A DNA stretch of 56,605 nt, taken from contig JAXDIE010000126.1 of assembly GCA_034664165.1 (NCBI GenBank), positions 1-56,605 on the forward strand. Direction: 5' to 3'. The notes beneath the pieces are model-generated. The model made no database searches. It was given only the letters and a program-made list of their open reading frames with translations, and had not been told where the DNA came from. The stretch comes from JACCVG01 sp034664165 (GTDB taxonomy: Bacteria; Actinomycetota; Thermoleophilia; Solirubrobacterales; Thermoleophilaceae). Shown one piece after another: positions 49,248 through 56,604 of this stretch (the first letter of the stretch is position 1; each line of letters begins with the position of its first letter). The translations under genes and the position numbers were made by a program.

Positions 49248-50450
49248 TCAGCGGGCGGCCAGGCGCCTGATGACCAGGTCCCCGAGCGCGACTGCGTCGG
49301 CGACCGTTTCGTAATCGATGTTGCCCGGCACGTCGGTGGGCCAGTGGTAATTCGACAAGGACTTGTTCTGGTCGAAGGACGTCAGGCAGGCGCTGGAGTA
49401 GCCCGCCCGCGCCGGAATCACGCTGTCTGTGCTCGACTTGGCCCGCTGCCCGCGGCGCAGGGCTATCCCCGCCTCCTCGGCCACGTCGGCGACCAGGTCG
49501 CGAAGGTCGCCCGGGTAGTCCTCCATCAAGATCGGGCCCTCGCCCTCGAGCATCACCAGTCGCGGCGACCCGATGGTGTCGAAGTTCAGGAACCACGTCT
49601 GGTCCTTCGGGAGCCCCGGCGCATGGCGCTTCATGAACGGGCGGATGCCCTCCTGGAGCGCCTCCTCGGCCCCGCATGAGGCCAGAACCACGCGAATCCC
49701 TTCCACGGGATTGCTCTCCAGGCGGCCGGCCAGCCCCACCAGCGCCGCCACGCCGCTCAGGTTGTCGTTTGCTCCGGGCACGGCCGGGCTTCGGGCGATG
49801 TCGAGCATGGCCGCCAGCGAGGTCAGCCCGAGCACCTTGCCGAACCACGCCAGGCGCCTGCTGCCCAGCAGCGCCCCGAGCGCCACCAGCACGGGGCCGC
49901 CGACGACTGGCGCCCAGACCGGGATGGCGGTGTCCGTGTTCTCAACGACGTCGGGGAAGGCTTTACCCAGCGCCTTCTGCGGCGCGGGGTTGAAGATGGC
50001 GCCGCTGTGGGGGGCGTCGTGGTGTGCCAGGAGCACGATGGTGCGGTCGGCGCGCGGGTCGCCGGCCTCGGCCACCACGTTCCAAGTGGTTCCCTGCTTG
50101 AGCATCAGGCGACGGAGCGGGCGAGGGCCATTCGAGATCTCGTCGGCAATGCCGGCCGCGGCCAGGAAGGCGCCGGTCAGCCCCAGCAGGCGGCGTCCCC
50201 GGAGAACCAGCCGGCCGGCAAGGGCACTGAGTGCTGACAACGCGCCGATGGTCCACCAATACGACGAATATGCGGGCTCCTCCTCGATCCGGGCCTGGCA
50301 GCCCAGGGCCGTGAATCGGTCCAACAGCCACTCGGCGGCCCTTCGCTCGCCGTCCGAGGTGGAGGGGCGGTCGATGGCCGCGAGCGCTTCGATGGTCGCG
50401 GCCAGGTCGGCACGGTCGACGTCGGGAATGGTTGTCGCGGGAGGTGCCAA
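49248..50450 (-). CDS. M28-family metallopeptidase
   Basis: A 400-residue peptidase with the M28 zinc ligands: VLLAHHDAPHSGA (His, Asp), PGANDNLSG (bridging Asp), SCGAEEALQEG (Glu base and ligand), NFDTIGSP (Asp), and SNYHWPTD (His). An extra pair of hydrophobic helices is inserted near residues 70-110 (WWTIGALSALSALAGRLVL; LLGLTGAFLAAAGIA), so it is membrane associated. It removes N-terminal residues or acts on related substrates. I chose TTG 50450, where TACCTT ends 8 bases upstream; an earlier ATG at 50513 lies in the divergent gene's promoter. It is divergent from ccdA-like. Confidence 0.85.
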   Translation of the reverse strand: MAPPATTIPDVDRADLAATIEALAAIDRPSTSDGERRAAEWLLDRFTALGCQARIEEEPAYSSYWWTIGALSALSALAGRLVLRGRRLLGLTGAFLAAAGIADEISNGPRPLRRLMLKQGTTWNVVAEAGDPRADRTIVLLAHHDAPHSGAIFNPAPQKALGKAFPDVVENTDTAIPVWAPVVGGPVLVALGALLGSRRLAWFGKVLGLTSLAAMLDIARSPAVPGANDNLSGVAALVGLAGRLESNPVEGIRVVLASCGAEEALQEGIRPFMKRHAPGLPKDQTWFLNFDTIGSPRLVMLEGEGPILMEDYPGDLRDLVADVAEEAGIALRRGQRAKSSTDSVIPARAGYSSACLTSFDQNKSLSNYHWPTDVPGNIDYETVADAVALGDLVIRRLAAR

Positions 50451-50498
50451 GGCCGGAAAAGGTACCCATTGATGCGACGGGGGGGTCGTGGTCCCCGG

Positions 50499-50504
50499 GA
50501 TACT
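50499..50504 (+). promoter_or_regulatory. -10 like element of the CcdA gene
   Basis: GATACT ends 7 bases before ATG 50512. The same GATACT-N7-ATG layout precedes the lipase gene at 31007. There is no ribosome-binding site. Confidence 0.4.
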
Positions 50505-50511
50505 GGAGCGC

Positions 50512-51225
50512 ATGGTGCAGTCACCAACCGTGCTGATCGCACTGGCCGCCGGGTTCATCTCATTCGCGTCTCCCTGCGTCCTGCCCCTGGTGCCGGGCTA
50601 CCTGGCGGCCATCTCGGGCGGGCCCGCCGTGATCGACGGCAAGCCGGCAGACGGGCTGATGGTCCGCGCGGTGATCTTCGTGCTCACCTTCTCCGCGGTC
50701 TTCATCTGCGCGGGTCTTGCGACCACCGCGCTCGGGTCCTCGCTGCTTGCCAACAAGCAGCTGCTCACAAGGGTCTCCGGCGCGGCGATCCTCCTGATGG
50801 GCCTGCTCTTCATCGGCTCGGCCTTCTTCCTGCGGCTCAACCGGGACTGGCGGCCGCCGGGGCTGATCGAGCGGGCCGGCAAAGGAGGGCCGGTCATCGC
50901 GGGGCTGGCGTTCGCAGTGGCCTGGACCCCGTGCGTCGGCCCCACCCTGGGCGCCATTCTCGGTCTGGCAACGGCGCAGGGCTCCATCTCGCAGGGCGCC
51001 CTCCTGCTGGCGGTCTACTCGGTCGGCCTGGCCATTCCGTTTCTTCTGTCGGCCCTGGGGGTGGGGGCGGCCGAGCGCAGCTTTGGCTGGATCAAGCGCC
51101 ACTACGTGCCCATCCAGATCGTCTCCGGGGCCATCCTGGTGGCCATGGGCGTCCTCATGGTCACGGGCCAGCTGTTTCAGCTGAACATCCAGCTCAACTC
51201 GCTGTTCGGCGGATGGGGCTTGTAG
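50512..51225 (+). CDS. ccdA: Cytochrome c biogenesis protein CcdA
   Basis: A 237-residue membrane protein with six predicted helices. The redox cysteines lie in FASPCVLPLVPGYLAAISGG and AWTPCVGPTLGAILGLA, the CcdA/DsbD signature. It passes electrons from cytoplasmic thioredoxin to extracytoplasmic thiols, here probably for cytochrome c assembly. ATG 50512 is used; a GTG at 50488 would move the start into the promoter. A lipoprotein gene starts 17 bases after its stop. It differs from the DipZ-like fusion at 42.8 kb, which has a fused thioredoxin. Confidence 0.92.
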   Translation: MVQSPTVLIALAAGFISFASPCVLPLVPGYLAAISGGPAVIDGKPADGLMVRAVIFVLTFSAVFICAGLATTALGSSLLANKQLLTRVSGAAILLMGLLFIGSAFFLRLNRDWRPPGLIERAGKGGPVIAGLAFAVAWTPCVGPTLGAILGLATAQGSISQGALLLAVYSVGLAIPFLLSALGVGAAERSFGWIKRHYVPIQIVSGAILVAMGVLMVTGQLFQLNIQLNSLFGGWGL

Positions 51226-51242
51226 ATATAGACTCCCGTCCG

Positions 51243-51734
51243 ATGACTCGTCTCCCTGCAGCAGCAGCCCTGATCCTCGCTCTGGCGATCGCCGGTTGTG
51301 GCGGCTACGGATCGCAGAACACGCCGGCCACGACCCCGTCCAGCGGAAGCGAGCCGACGGCCACGGCATCCGACACCGGGTCTGAGCAGAATCCGCGCGA
51401 TGAGTCTGCAGCCCTGTGCGAGACGATGCGCCAGGACATCGGCAAGGTGCCCTCGCCCAAGGGCAAGACCGGCCAGGTCGACTACGACGCCGCGCTCGAG
51501 GGCATCCAGGAGACCTACACCAACCGCCTGGGGATGCTCACGGTGAGCGACCCGGCCAAGCTCGCCGAGCTGGTCGCCGCCGATCAGGCGCTGTTCGCGG
51601 CGCAGGCCGACGCCCGCAAGGCGCCCAACCCCGAAGAGGGTGGCGTCGAGGGCGGTTCCGCCCAGGCCGATGCCAGCGCCACCGTCGAGAAGCTCGCGGA
51701 CGACTTGGACCTCGAGAGCTGCGCGTCGGTCTGA
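51243..51734 (+). CDS. Small lipoprotein of unknown function
   Basis: A 163-residue exported lipoprotein. The lipobox IAGC puts the lipidated Cys at residue 19; a Ser/Thr-rich linker (TPATTPSSGSEPTATASDTG) follows. The remainder is a helical domain, ESAALCETMRQDIGKVPSP and LAELVAADQALFAAQADARK, with two Cys near the ends (ALCETM, ESCASV). TAGACT ends 8 bases before the ATG, so it has its own -10 box although it is close behind ccdA. No family is recognised. Confidence 0.7.
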   Translation: MTRLPAAAALILALAIAGCGGYGSQNTPATTPSSGSEPTATASDTGSEQNPRDESAALCETMRQDIGKVPSPKGKTGQVDYDAALEGIQETYTNRLGMLTVSDPAKLAELVAADQALFAAQADARKAPNPEEGGVEGGSAQADASATVEKLADDLDLESCASV

Positions 51735-51766
51735 GCCTGTAGGTCCCGGCTCTCCCGAGGGCCGCC

Positions 51767-52693
51767 CTAGCCCGGGTACTTCGCCTTCAGGGCGCCCTTG
51801 ACCTCGGAGACGTGGCCGCCGAACTCGACCACGTAGAGGTTCTTCCGGCTGAAGCCGTGTTCACCCGATCCCAGGGCCACGGCGCTGGGGTTGTCCAGCC
51901 CACTGGTCACCCTGCAGAAACGGCCCAGCCCATCTACCCGCCACACCTCGCCCGCCAGGTTGGCTGCCACGAACAGGTGATCCCGGGTGTCGCCGACCAT
52001 TCCGTCGAGGCCGGCTGTGAGGTCCGTGAGCCCGGCCTTGGCAAAGACCGATGGCTGATCGGGATGGGCCAGTTCGACACGTGAGATCTGGGGCGCCTGG
52101 AAGGTCTGTGCCCAGTACAGGTACCGGCCGTCGCGGCTGACCACGAGCCCGTTGGGGGAGAAGGTCTTGATCCATCCCTGCTCCACGCGGCCGCCCAGAA
52201 TCCGGTCGATGTTCGTGCCGTAGTCATCAGATGCGTAGAAGGCACCCCCTGGGCCGCGCGCAATGCCATTGGCCTGCGACAGGCCCTCGGTGAAGACGGT
52301 CCGCTTCCCATTCTGCGAGTTCACGCGGAACAGCCCAGACGTGGGGAAGAACGTGCCGGTGACGCCGTTGATGCCGGTGCCGAAGCCCACCATGATCCGG
52401 CCCCGCTCGTCGAGAGCCAGGCCTCCCGGTGCAGTGATCGGCTTGCTGAGCACGGCCGGCGTGCCGCCCGAGCGCTTGTCCAGCACCATCAGCCGTCCTG
52501 TCTCGCCGGACGGCGTTGCCGTGAAGTACAAGCGACCGTCCTTGCCGAAGATCACGGATTCCAGCGTTCCCTGGTCATCCGCCAGCGTCTTCGGACTCGT
52601 GGCACCCTGGCAGCGGACGACAGCCTGTGCGGGTGTCGCCCCAATGAGGCTGGCCACCAGCGCGGCGACCGTCAGTGGCAGATACCCCCTCAT
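51767..52693 (-). CDS. Secreted SMP-30/NHL-like beta-propeller protein
   Basis: A 308-residue exported protein with signal peptide 1-24 (PLTVAALVASLIGATPAQA). It consists of about six propeller-blade strands: GKDGRLYFTATPSGETGRLMV, ITAPGGLALDERGRIMVGFG, GLSQANGIARGPGGAFYASDD, SPNGLVVSRDGRYLYWAQ, LDGMVGDTRDHLFVAANLAG and LDNPSAVALG. This matches the SMP-30/gluconolaconase/strictosidine-synthase-like propellers. Catalytic acids of lactonases are not certain. TAAGGT ends 7 bases before the ATG; its -10 box shares a TA with the divergent thioesterase box. Confidence 0.78.
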   Translation of the reverse strand: MRGYLPLTVAALVASLIGATPAQAVVRCQGATSPKTLADDQGTLESVIFGKDGRLYFTATPSGETGRLMVLDKRSGGTPAVLSKPITAPGGLALDERGRIMVGFGTGINGVTGTFFPTSGLFRVNSQNGKRTVFTEGLSQANGIARGPGGAFYASDDYGTNIDRILGGRVEQGWIKTFSPNGLVVSRDGRYLYWAQTFQAPQISRVELAHPDQPSVFAKAGLTDLTAGLDGMVGDTRDHLFVAANLAGEVWRVDGLGRFCRVTSGLDNPSAVALGSGEHGFSRKNLYVVEFGGHVSEVKGALKAKYPG

Positions 52694-52700
52694 CGTCTGA

Positions 52701-52710
52701 ACCTTAGACT
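52701..52710. promoter_or_regulatory. Interlocked divergent -10 boxes
   Basis: Minus-strand TAAGGT covers 52706-52701 and plus-strand TAGACT covers 52705-52710; the TA at 52705-52706 is common to both. They precede the propeller gene (7 bases to start) and the thioesterase gene (8 bases to start). Only one polymerase can bind at a time. Confidence 0.55.
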
Positions 52711-52718
52711 GCCGGGCC

Positions 52719-53171
52719 GTGCCGAACCCCCAGGTCACACCAGAGATCTCGCGCGAGGCCTTGAAGGGCTACTTCCCCGGATACCTAGGGATCGAGCTGC
52801 TCGAGATCGATGAGGATCTCGTCAAGGGCCGGATGATCATCGACCGGCGCCACCTGCACCCCGGAGGCTTCGTGCACGGAGGCGCGTGGGTGGCCTTTGC
52901 CGACACCATCGCGGCCTGGGGGACCATGAGGAACCTGCCGCCTGGTCATGACCTGACGACAGTCGAGCTCAAGACCAACGTCTTCGTAGCCGCCCGGGAT
53001 GGCGACGTGCTTACAGCCACGGGAGCCCCGGTCCACATCGGCCGGCGCACCCAGGTCTGGCAGGTCGAGGTGTTCAAGGGCGAGCGCAAGGCCGCCCTCT
53101 TCGTCTGCACGCAGATGGTCCTCGCGCCCGAAGAGGCGAGTCCCCGCCGCGGCGGGTTCCCGGACGGCTGA
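52719..53171 (+). CDS. PaaI-like hotdog-fold thioesterase
   Basis: A 150-residue hotdog-fold protein. The PaaI-type core is HPGGFVHGGAWVAFADTIAAW, with the GGxxHGGxxxxLxD pattern (FVHGGAWVAFAD), and the second strand VELKTNVFVAARDGDVLTATG. It would hydrolyse acyl-CoA thioesters, as in fatty-acid or aromatic catabolism. The GTG start at 52719 follows TAGACT by 8 bases. The next gene is a convergent ferredoxin. It matches the acyl-CoA dehydrogenase and esterase theme of the window. Confidence 0.85.
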   Translation: MPNPQVTPEISREALKGYFPGYLGIELLEIDEDLVKGRMIIDRRHLHPGGFVHGGAWVAFADTIAAWGTMRNLPPGHDLTTVELKTNVFVAARDGDVLTATGAPVHIGRRTQVWQVEVFKGERKAALFVCTQMVLAPEEASPRRGGFPDG

Positions 53172-53175
53172 CGCG

Positions 53176-53451
53176 CTAGGCGGCGCCGGCGCCGCTGCTG
53201 AAGTAGTTCGCGTTGAGCTGGATGTACTTCTGCTGATCTGCCGGCACCTGGTCCTCGGCGAAGCAGGCGTCGACGGGACAGGCCTCGACACAGGCATCGC
53301 AGTCGATGCACTCGTCGGGATCGATGAAGAGCATCTCGGCCGCGTCGTAGCCGGGCTCGTCGGGGGTGGGGTGGATGCAGTCGACGGGACACACCTCGAC
53401 GCACGAATTGTCCTTCTCGCCGATGCACGGCTCGGTGATGACGTAGGCCAT
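53176..53451 (-). CDS. fdxA: Ferredoxin of the 7Fe type (FdxA-like)
   Basis: A 91-residue ferredoxin. The cysteines are C9, C17, C21 and C25 in PCIGEKDNSCVEVCPVDC, and C48, C51, C54 and C58 in CIDCDACVEACPVD. In 7Fe ferredoxins the first motif misses one ligand (Glu12 here, near the normal position of a fourth Cys), so it holds a [3Fe-4S] cluster and a [4Fe-4S] cluster. The C-terminal tail (QKYIQLNANYFS) fits the actinobacterial FdxA group. An AAGGAG site precedes the ATG. It is divergent from the sulfite reductase and probably its electron donor. Confidence 0.9.
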   Translation of the reverse strand: MAYVITEPCIGEKDNSCVEVCPVDCIHPTPDEPGYDAAEMLFIDPDECIDCDACVEACPVDACFAEDQVPADQQKYIQLNANYFSSGAGAA

Positions 53452-53495
53452 TTCGCTCCTTGTTCGCCGGTGGGAGGGGCAATCCTATGGGATAT

Positions 53496-53510
53496 CCGGC
53501 CAATTGCCGG
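53496..53510. promoter_or_regulatory. Palindrome between ferredoxin and sulfite reductase genes
   Basis: CCGGC-CAATT-GCCGG (53496-53510) is a perfect 5-bp inverted repeat with 5-base spacer, extended by GGAT and ATCC with a one-base offset. It lies between the divergent genes and upstream of a TAGTTT box near 53530. It is a candidate operator for a sulfur or iron regulator. Confidence 0.4.
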
Positions 53511-53573
53511 AATCCCCGAGGGGTTTTGCTAGTTTGTACGGACCCTGCAATCGAAGAAGGACGAAAGTAGACG

Positions 53574-55418
53574 ATGGAACCGACCAGCGCCCCACAGAAG
53601 CCCAGCGGCCGCAAGGGCACGATCGACAATCCCGAGGTTTACGAGAACGTCCCGGGCCACATCATCCCGATCATCGAGAGCGAGTTCGACGACTTCGACA
53701 ACGAGGCCGCCGAGTTCCTGGCAGGCAAGATCGAGGAGCCCAACTTCATCGGCTTCCGGCTGAAGCAGGGTGTCTACGGCCAGCGCCAGGCGGCGGACAT
53801 CCCCGTTCAGATGGTCCGCGTCAAGCTTCCCTTCGGCGGGATCACGCCCGAGCAGATGGACATGTTCGGCCATGTGTCCGAGAAGTACGCCCCGCTGAAC
53901 AAGGCGCACATCACGACGCGCCAGAACATCCAGATCCACCACGTGCCACTGCCTGAGATGGCCAAGCTGATCCGCGAGATCAGCTCGGTCGGCCTGTCCT
54001 CCCGTGAGGGCTGCGGCAACACCATGCGCAACGTCACGGGCGACCCGTGGGCCGGCGTCTGCGAGGGCGAGCTCTTTGACCCGACGCCATACATCGGGGC
54101 CTACGTCCGCTACTTCGTTCGCAACGACGTCTGCCAGCTGATGCCGCGCAAGTTCAAGACCGCGTTCTCCGCCACCGATGAGGATCGCGCCATCACCGGC
54201 ATCCACGACGGCGCCTTCATCCCGCGCGTGCGCGAGGTCAACGGCGAGATGGTGCGCGGGTTCGAGATACGGATCGGCGGCGGCACCTCGATCATGCCGC
54301 GCATCGCCCCGACGCTCTACGACTTCGTAGAAGCCGATAACGGCGACTACCTGAAGGTCACCGAGGCCGTGCTGCGGATCTTCGATCGCCAGGACTGGCT
54401 CCGCAAGAACCGGGCGCGTGCCCGCATCAAGGTGCTCATCGACAAGATCGGCATGGACGAGTTCCGCGAGCTGGTCGAGGAGGAGCTCAAGGGCGACTGG
54501 GTCGCCGAGCGCGACTTCTCCGTTGAGACCCTGCTCTTCGACTTCGACGAGGAGTCGACCGTCCAGCCCGCCGCGCCCGCCTACGCGAGCCCCAACGGCG
54601 ACATGCGCGAGTTCCAGCGGTTCACCAAGTACAACGTCGTGCCCCAGCGCCAGCACGGCTTTTCGACCGTGCAGATCGCGGTGCCTCGCGGCGACCTGGT
54701 GCCCGAGCAGTGGCACGGGATCGCCGACATCATGCGAAAGCACTCGAGTGGGTTCCTGCGCACCACCGTGCAGCAGAACCTGGTGCTGCGCTGGGTCCGT
54801 GACGACGCCGTCTACGAGGTTTGGCAGGCGCTCGGCGCACTGGGCCTGGCCGAGCCCGGCGCCGACACGATCACGGATGTGGTCAGCTGCCCCGGAACCG
54901 ACAGCTGCAAGATGGGCATCACCTCGTCGATGGGTCTCAACCGCGCCGTGCGCGAGCGCCTGGCCGAGATGCAGATCGATGACGAGGACGCGCAGAAGAT
55001 CCACATCAAGATGAGCGGCTGCCCCAACGGCTGCAGCCAGCACCACATCGCCAACATCGGCTTCTACGGGGCGTCGATCAAGGTCGGCGACAAGGTCATG
55101 CCGGCCTACGTCGCCCACATCGGTGGCAACTACGAGGGCGGCGACGTGGTCATGGGCACACGCCTGAAGGTGCGGATCCCGGCCAAGCGTGTCCCCGACG
55201 CCGTCGAGCGCTGGGTCCGGATGTACCAGGACGAGCGCACCGAGGGCGAGCGGTTCAACGACTACGCCGAGCGCGTGGGCGCGATCCACTTCGAGGATTC
55301 GGCCCGCGACCTCTCGATCCCCGTCGAGTTCAGCCTGGAGAACATGGGCGAGTTCATGGACTGGGCCCGCAAGGAGCCCTTCAAGGTCGAGCGCGGCGAA
55401 GGCGAGTGCGCCATCTAG
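53574..55418 (+). CDS. sir: Siroheme/[4Fe-4S] sulfite reductase
   Basis: A 614-residue nitrite/sulfite reductase with two related halves. The [4Fe-4S]-siroheme ligands are C439 and C445 in CPGTDSCKMG and C483 and C487 in SGCPNGCSQHH (CX5C ... CX3C). The first half has HITTRQNIQIHHV and GLSSREGCGNTMRNVTGD; the second has FLRTTVQQNLVLR. It reduces sulfite to sulfide with six electrons, taken from ferredoxin. Nitrite reductases have the same motifs; the APS reductase gene that overlaps its stop makes sulfite the likely substrate. ATG with a GAAGGAC site. Symbol by function, not by close homology. Confidence 0.9.
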   Translation: MEPTSAPQKPSGRKGTIDNPEVYENVPGHIIPIIESEFDDFDNEAAEFLAGKIEEPNFIGFRLKQGVYGQRQAADIPVQMVRVKLPFGGITPEQMDMFGHVSEKYAPLNKAHITTRQNIQIHHVPLPEMAKLIREISSVGLSSREGCGNTMRNVTGDPWAGVCEGELFDPTPYIGAYVRYFVRNDVCQLMPRKFKTAFSATDEDRAITGIHDGAFIPRVREVNGEMVRGFEIRIGGGTSIMPRIAPTLYDFVEADNGDYLKVTEAVLRIFDRQDWLRKNRARARIKVLIDKIGMDEFRELVEEELKGDWVAERDFSVETLLFDFDEESTVQPAAPAYASPNGDMREFQRFTKYNVVPQRQHGFSTVQIAVPRGDLVPEQWHGIADIMRKHSSGFLRTTVQQNLVLRWVRDDAVYEVWQALGALGLAEPGADTITDVVSCPGTDSCKMGITSSMGLNRAVRERLAEMQIDDEDAQKIHIKMSGCPNGCSQHHIANIGFYGASIKVGDKVMPAYVAHIGGNYEGGDVVMGTRLKVRIPAKRVPDAVERWVRMYQDERTEGERFNDYAERVGAIHFEDSARDLSIPVEFSLENMGEFMDWARKEPFKVERGEGECAI

Positions 55419-56134
55419 TGAAGCCCCTGGCTTCAGACCTCGCGACCGTTCGCGCGCCGGCTCTCGATCCGGTCGTGCCGCCCCTGGCCGAGATCCCGGA
55501 TCTCGAGGGTTCGTCGGCGCGCGAGGTTCTGGAGTACGCGGTCGAGCGCTTTCACCCGCGCCTCTACGTGGCCGTCTCCTTCCAGAAGGAAAGCTCGGTG
55601 ATGGTGGACATGCTGCTGGACATCGAGCCCAGCGCCCGCTTCTTCACGATTGACACCGACGTGCTGTTTGGCGAGACGTACGAGACCTGGAAGCAGTTCG
55701 AGGAGCACTTCGACATCCAGCTCGATGTCTACAAGGGCATGAGCCTGGCCCGCCAGGCCAGCCTGCGGGGCGACGAGCTCTGGAAGACCGATCCCGACGC
55801 CTGCTGCGGCATCCGCAAGGTCACACCGATGAAGGAGGCCCTGTCGCACGTCGACTGCTGGGCCACCGGGGTCAGGCGCGACCAGGCGCACACGCGCAAG
55901 AGCGTCTCCAAGCTGCACTGGGACCGGGCGCACGGGCTCTGGAAGATCAACCCGCTCGCGGACTGGTCGGAGAAGGACGTCTGGAACCACATCTCCCAGC
56001 GGGGCCTGCCCTACAACGAGCTGCACGACCGCGGCTACGCCTCGATCGGCTGCACCCACTGCACCAAGCCGGGCACGGGCCGTGACGGCCGCTGGTCGGA
56101 GTCAGCCAAAACCGAATGCGGGATACACGGCTGA
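55418..56134 (+). CDS. cysH: Adenylyl-sulfate (APS/PAPS) reductase
   Basis: A 238-residue CysH-type reductase. The P-loop-like SFQKESSVMVDMLLDI follows a PAPS-reductase fold. C129-C130 in DACCGIRKV and C212/C215 in IGCTHCTKPG are the [4Fe-4S] ligands, the pattern of enzymes using APS rather than PAPS; the C-terminal ECGIHG holds the catalytic Cys234. It produces sulfite from activated sulfate with thioredoxin. GTG 55418 overlaps the sulfite reductase stop by one base (TAGTG), so translation is coupled; an in-frame GTG at 55406 lies inside that gene. The presence of the cluster is typical of APS reductases, but a PAPS enzyme with a cluster is possible. Confidence 0.93.
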   Translation: MKPLASDLATVRAPALDPVVPPLAEIPDLEGSSAREVLEYAVERFHPRLYVAVSFQKESSVMVDMLLDIEPSARFFTIDTDVLFGETYETWKQFEEHFDIQLDVYKGMSLARQASLRGDELWKTDPDACCGIRKVTPMKEALSHVDCWATGVRRDQAHTRKSVSKLHWDRAHGLWKINPLADWSEKDVWNHISQRGLPYNELHDRGYASIGCTHCTKPGTGRDGRWSESAKTECGIHG

Positions 56135-56143
56135 CATAGAGGG

Positions 56144-56167
56144 GTAAGGTCGGATCACACGATCCGA
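56144..56167 (+). promoter_or_regulatory. -10 element and inverted repeat upstream of the last gene
   Basis: TAAGGT (56144-56149) is a -10 candidate; it is followed by TCGGATC-acac-GATCCGA (56150-56167), a 7-bp perfect inverted repeat at the predicted transcription start, just before a GAGGAAGG site. It may be an operator or a 5' hairpin. Confidence 0.45.
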
Positions 56168-56178
56168 GGAAGGTTTCC

Positions 56179-56604
56179 ATGGAGTCTTCGAGCCCCGTCG
56201 CAGTACTCGTCGTCGCCAACCGCACCGCCGCCACGGGCGCCCTGCTGGACGCCGTGCGCGCCCGCGTGGCCAGTGGCCCGGCCACGTTCACCCTGCTCGT
56301 TCCACGCAGCGCCCACGGCCTCCATCGGGTGGTCGATCCTGAGGACCAGAGCGATGACGAGGCCCTCCAGACCCTTGCGCTCGCCCTGCCGCTCCTCGAG
56401 GAGGCGGCGGGCAGCAAGGTCGAGGGCAAGGTCGGTGACGCCGAGCCGCTGGCAGCCATCGAGGACGCCGTCAACACCGGCGCCTACTCGGAGATCATCC
56501 TGTCGACGCTGCCGGCCACCGTCTCCCGCTGGCTCAAGCTGGACCTGCCGAGCAAGGTCTCGGGGCTGGGACTCCCGCTTACGACCATCACGGCGCGGGG
56601 CTGA
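56179..56604 (+). CDS. Small protein of unknown function, universal-stress-like
   Basis: A 141-residue protein that starts VAVLVVANRTAATGALLDAV and has FTLLVPRSAHG, then a helical acidic middle, DDEALQTLALALPLLEEAAG, and ends with AYSEIILSTLPATVSRWLKLDLP and SKVSGLGLPLTTIT. This Rossmann-like alternation resembles the universal stress protein fold, but the ATP-binding GxxG(S/T) loop is not clear. The ATG has a GGAAGG site. It lies 44 bases after cysH on the same strand but has its own -10 candidate. The gene is complete at the window end. Confidence 0.6.
   Translation: MESSSPVAVLVVANRTAATGALLDAVRARVASGPATFTLLVPRSAHGLHRVVDPEDQSDDEALQTLALALPLLEEAAGSKVEGKVGDAEPLAAIEDAVNTGAYSEIILSTLPATVSRWLKLDLPSKVSGLGLPLTTITARG

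Noticed and set aside
53529..55289. A 586-residue open frame antisense to sulfite reductase
   Set aside because: The sense strand has all siroheme and iron-sulfur motifs; the antisense protein is His/Asp/Val-rich shadow sequence without a start signal.
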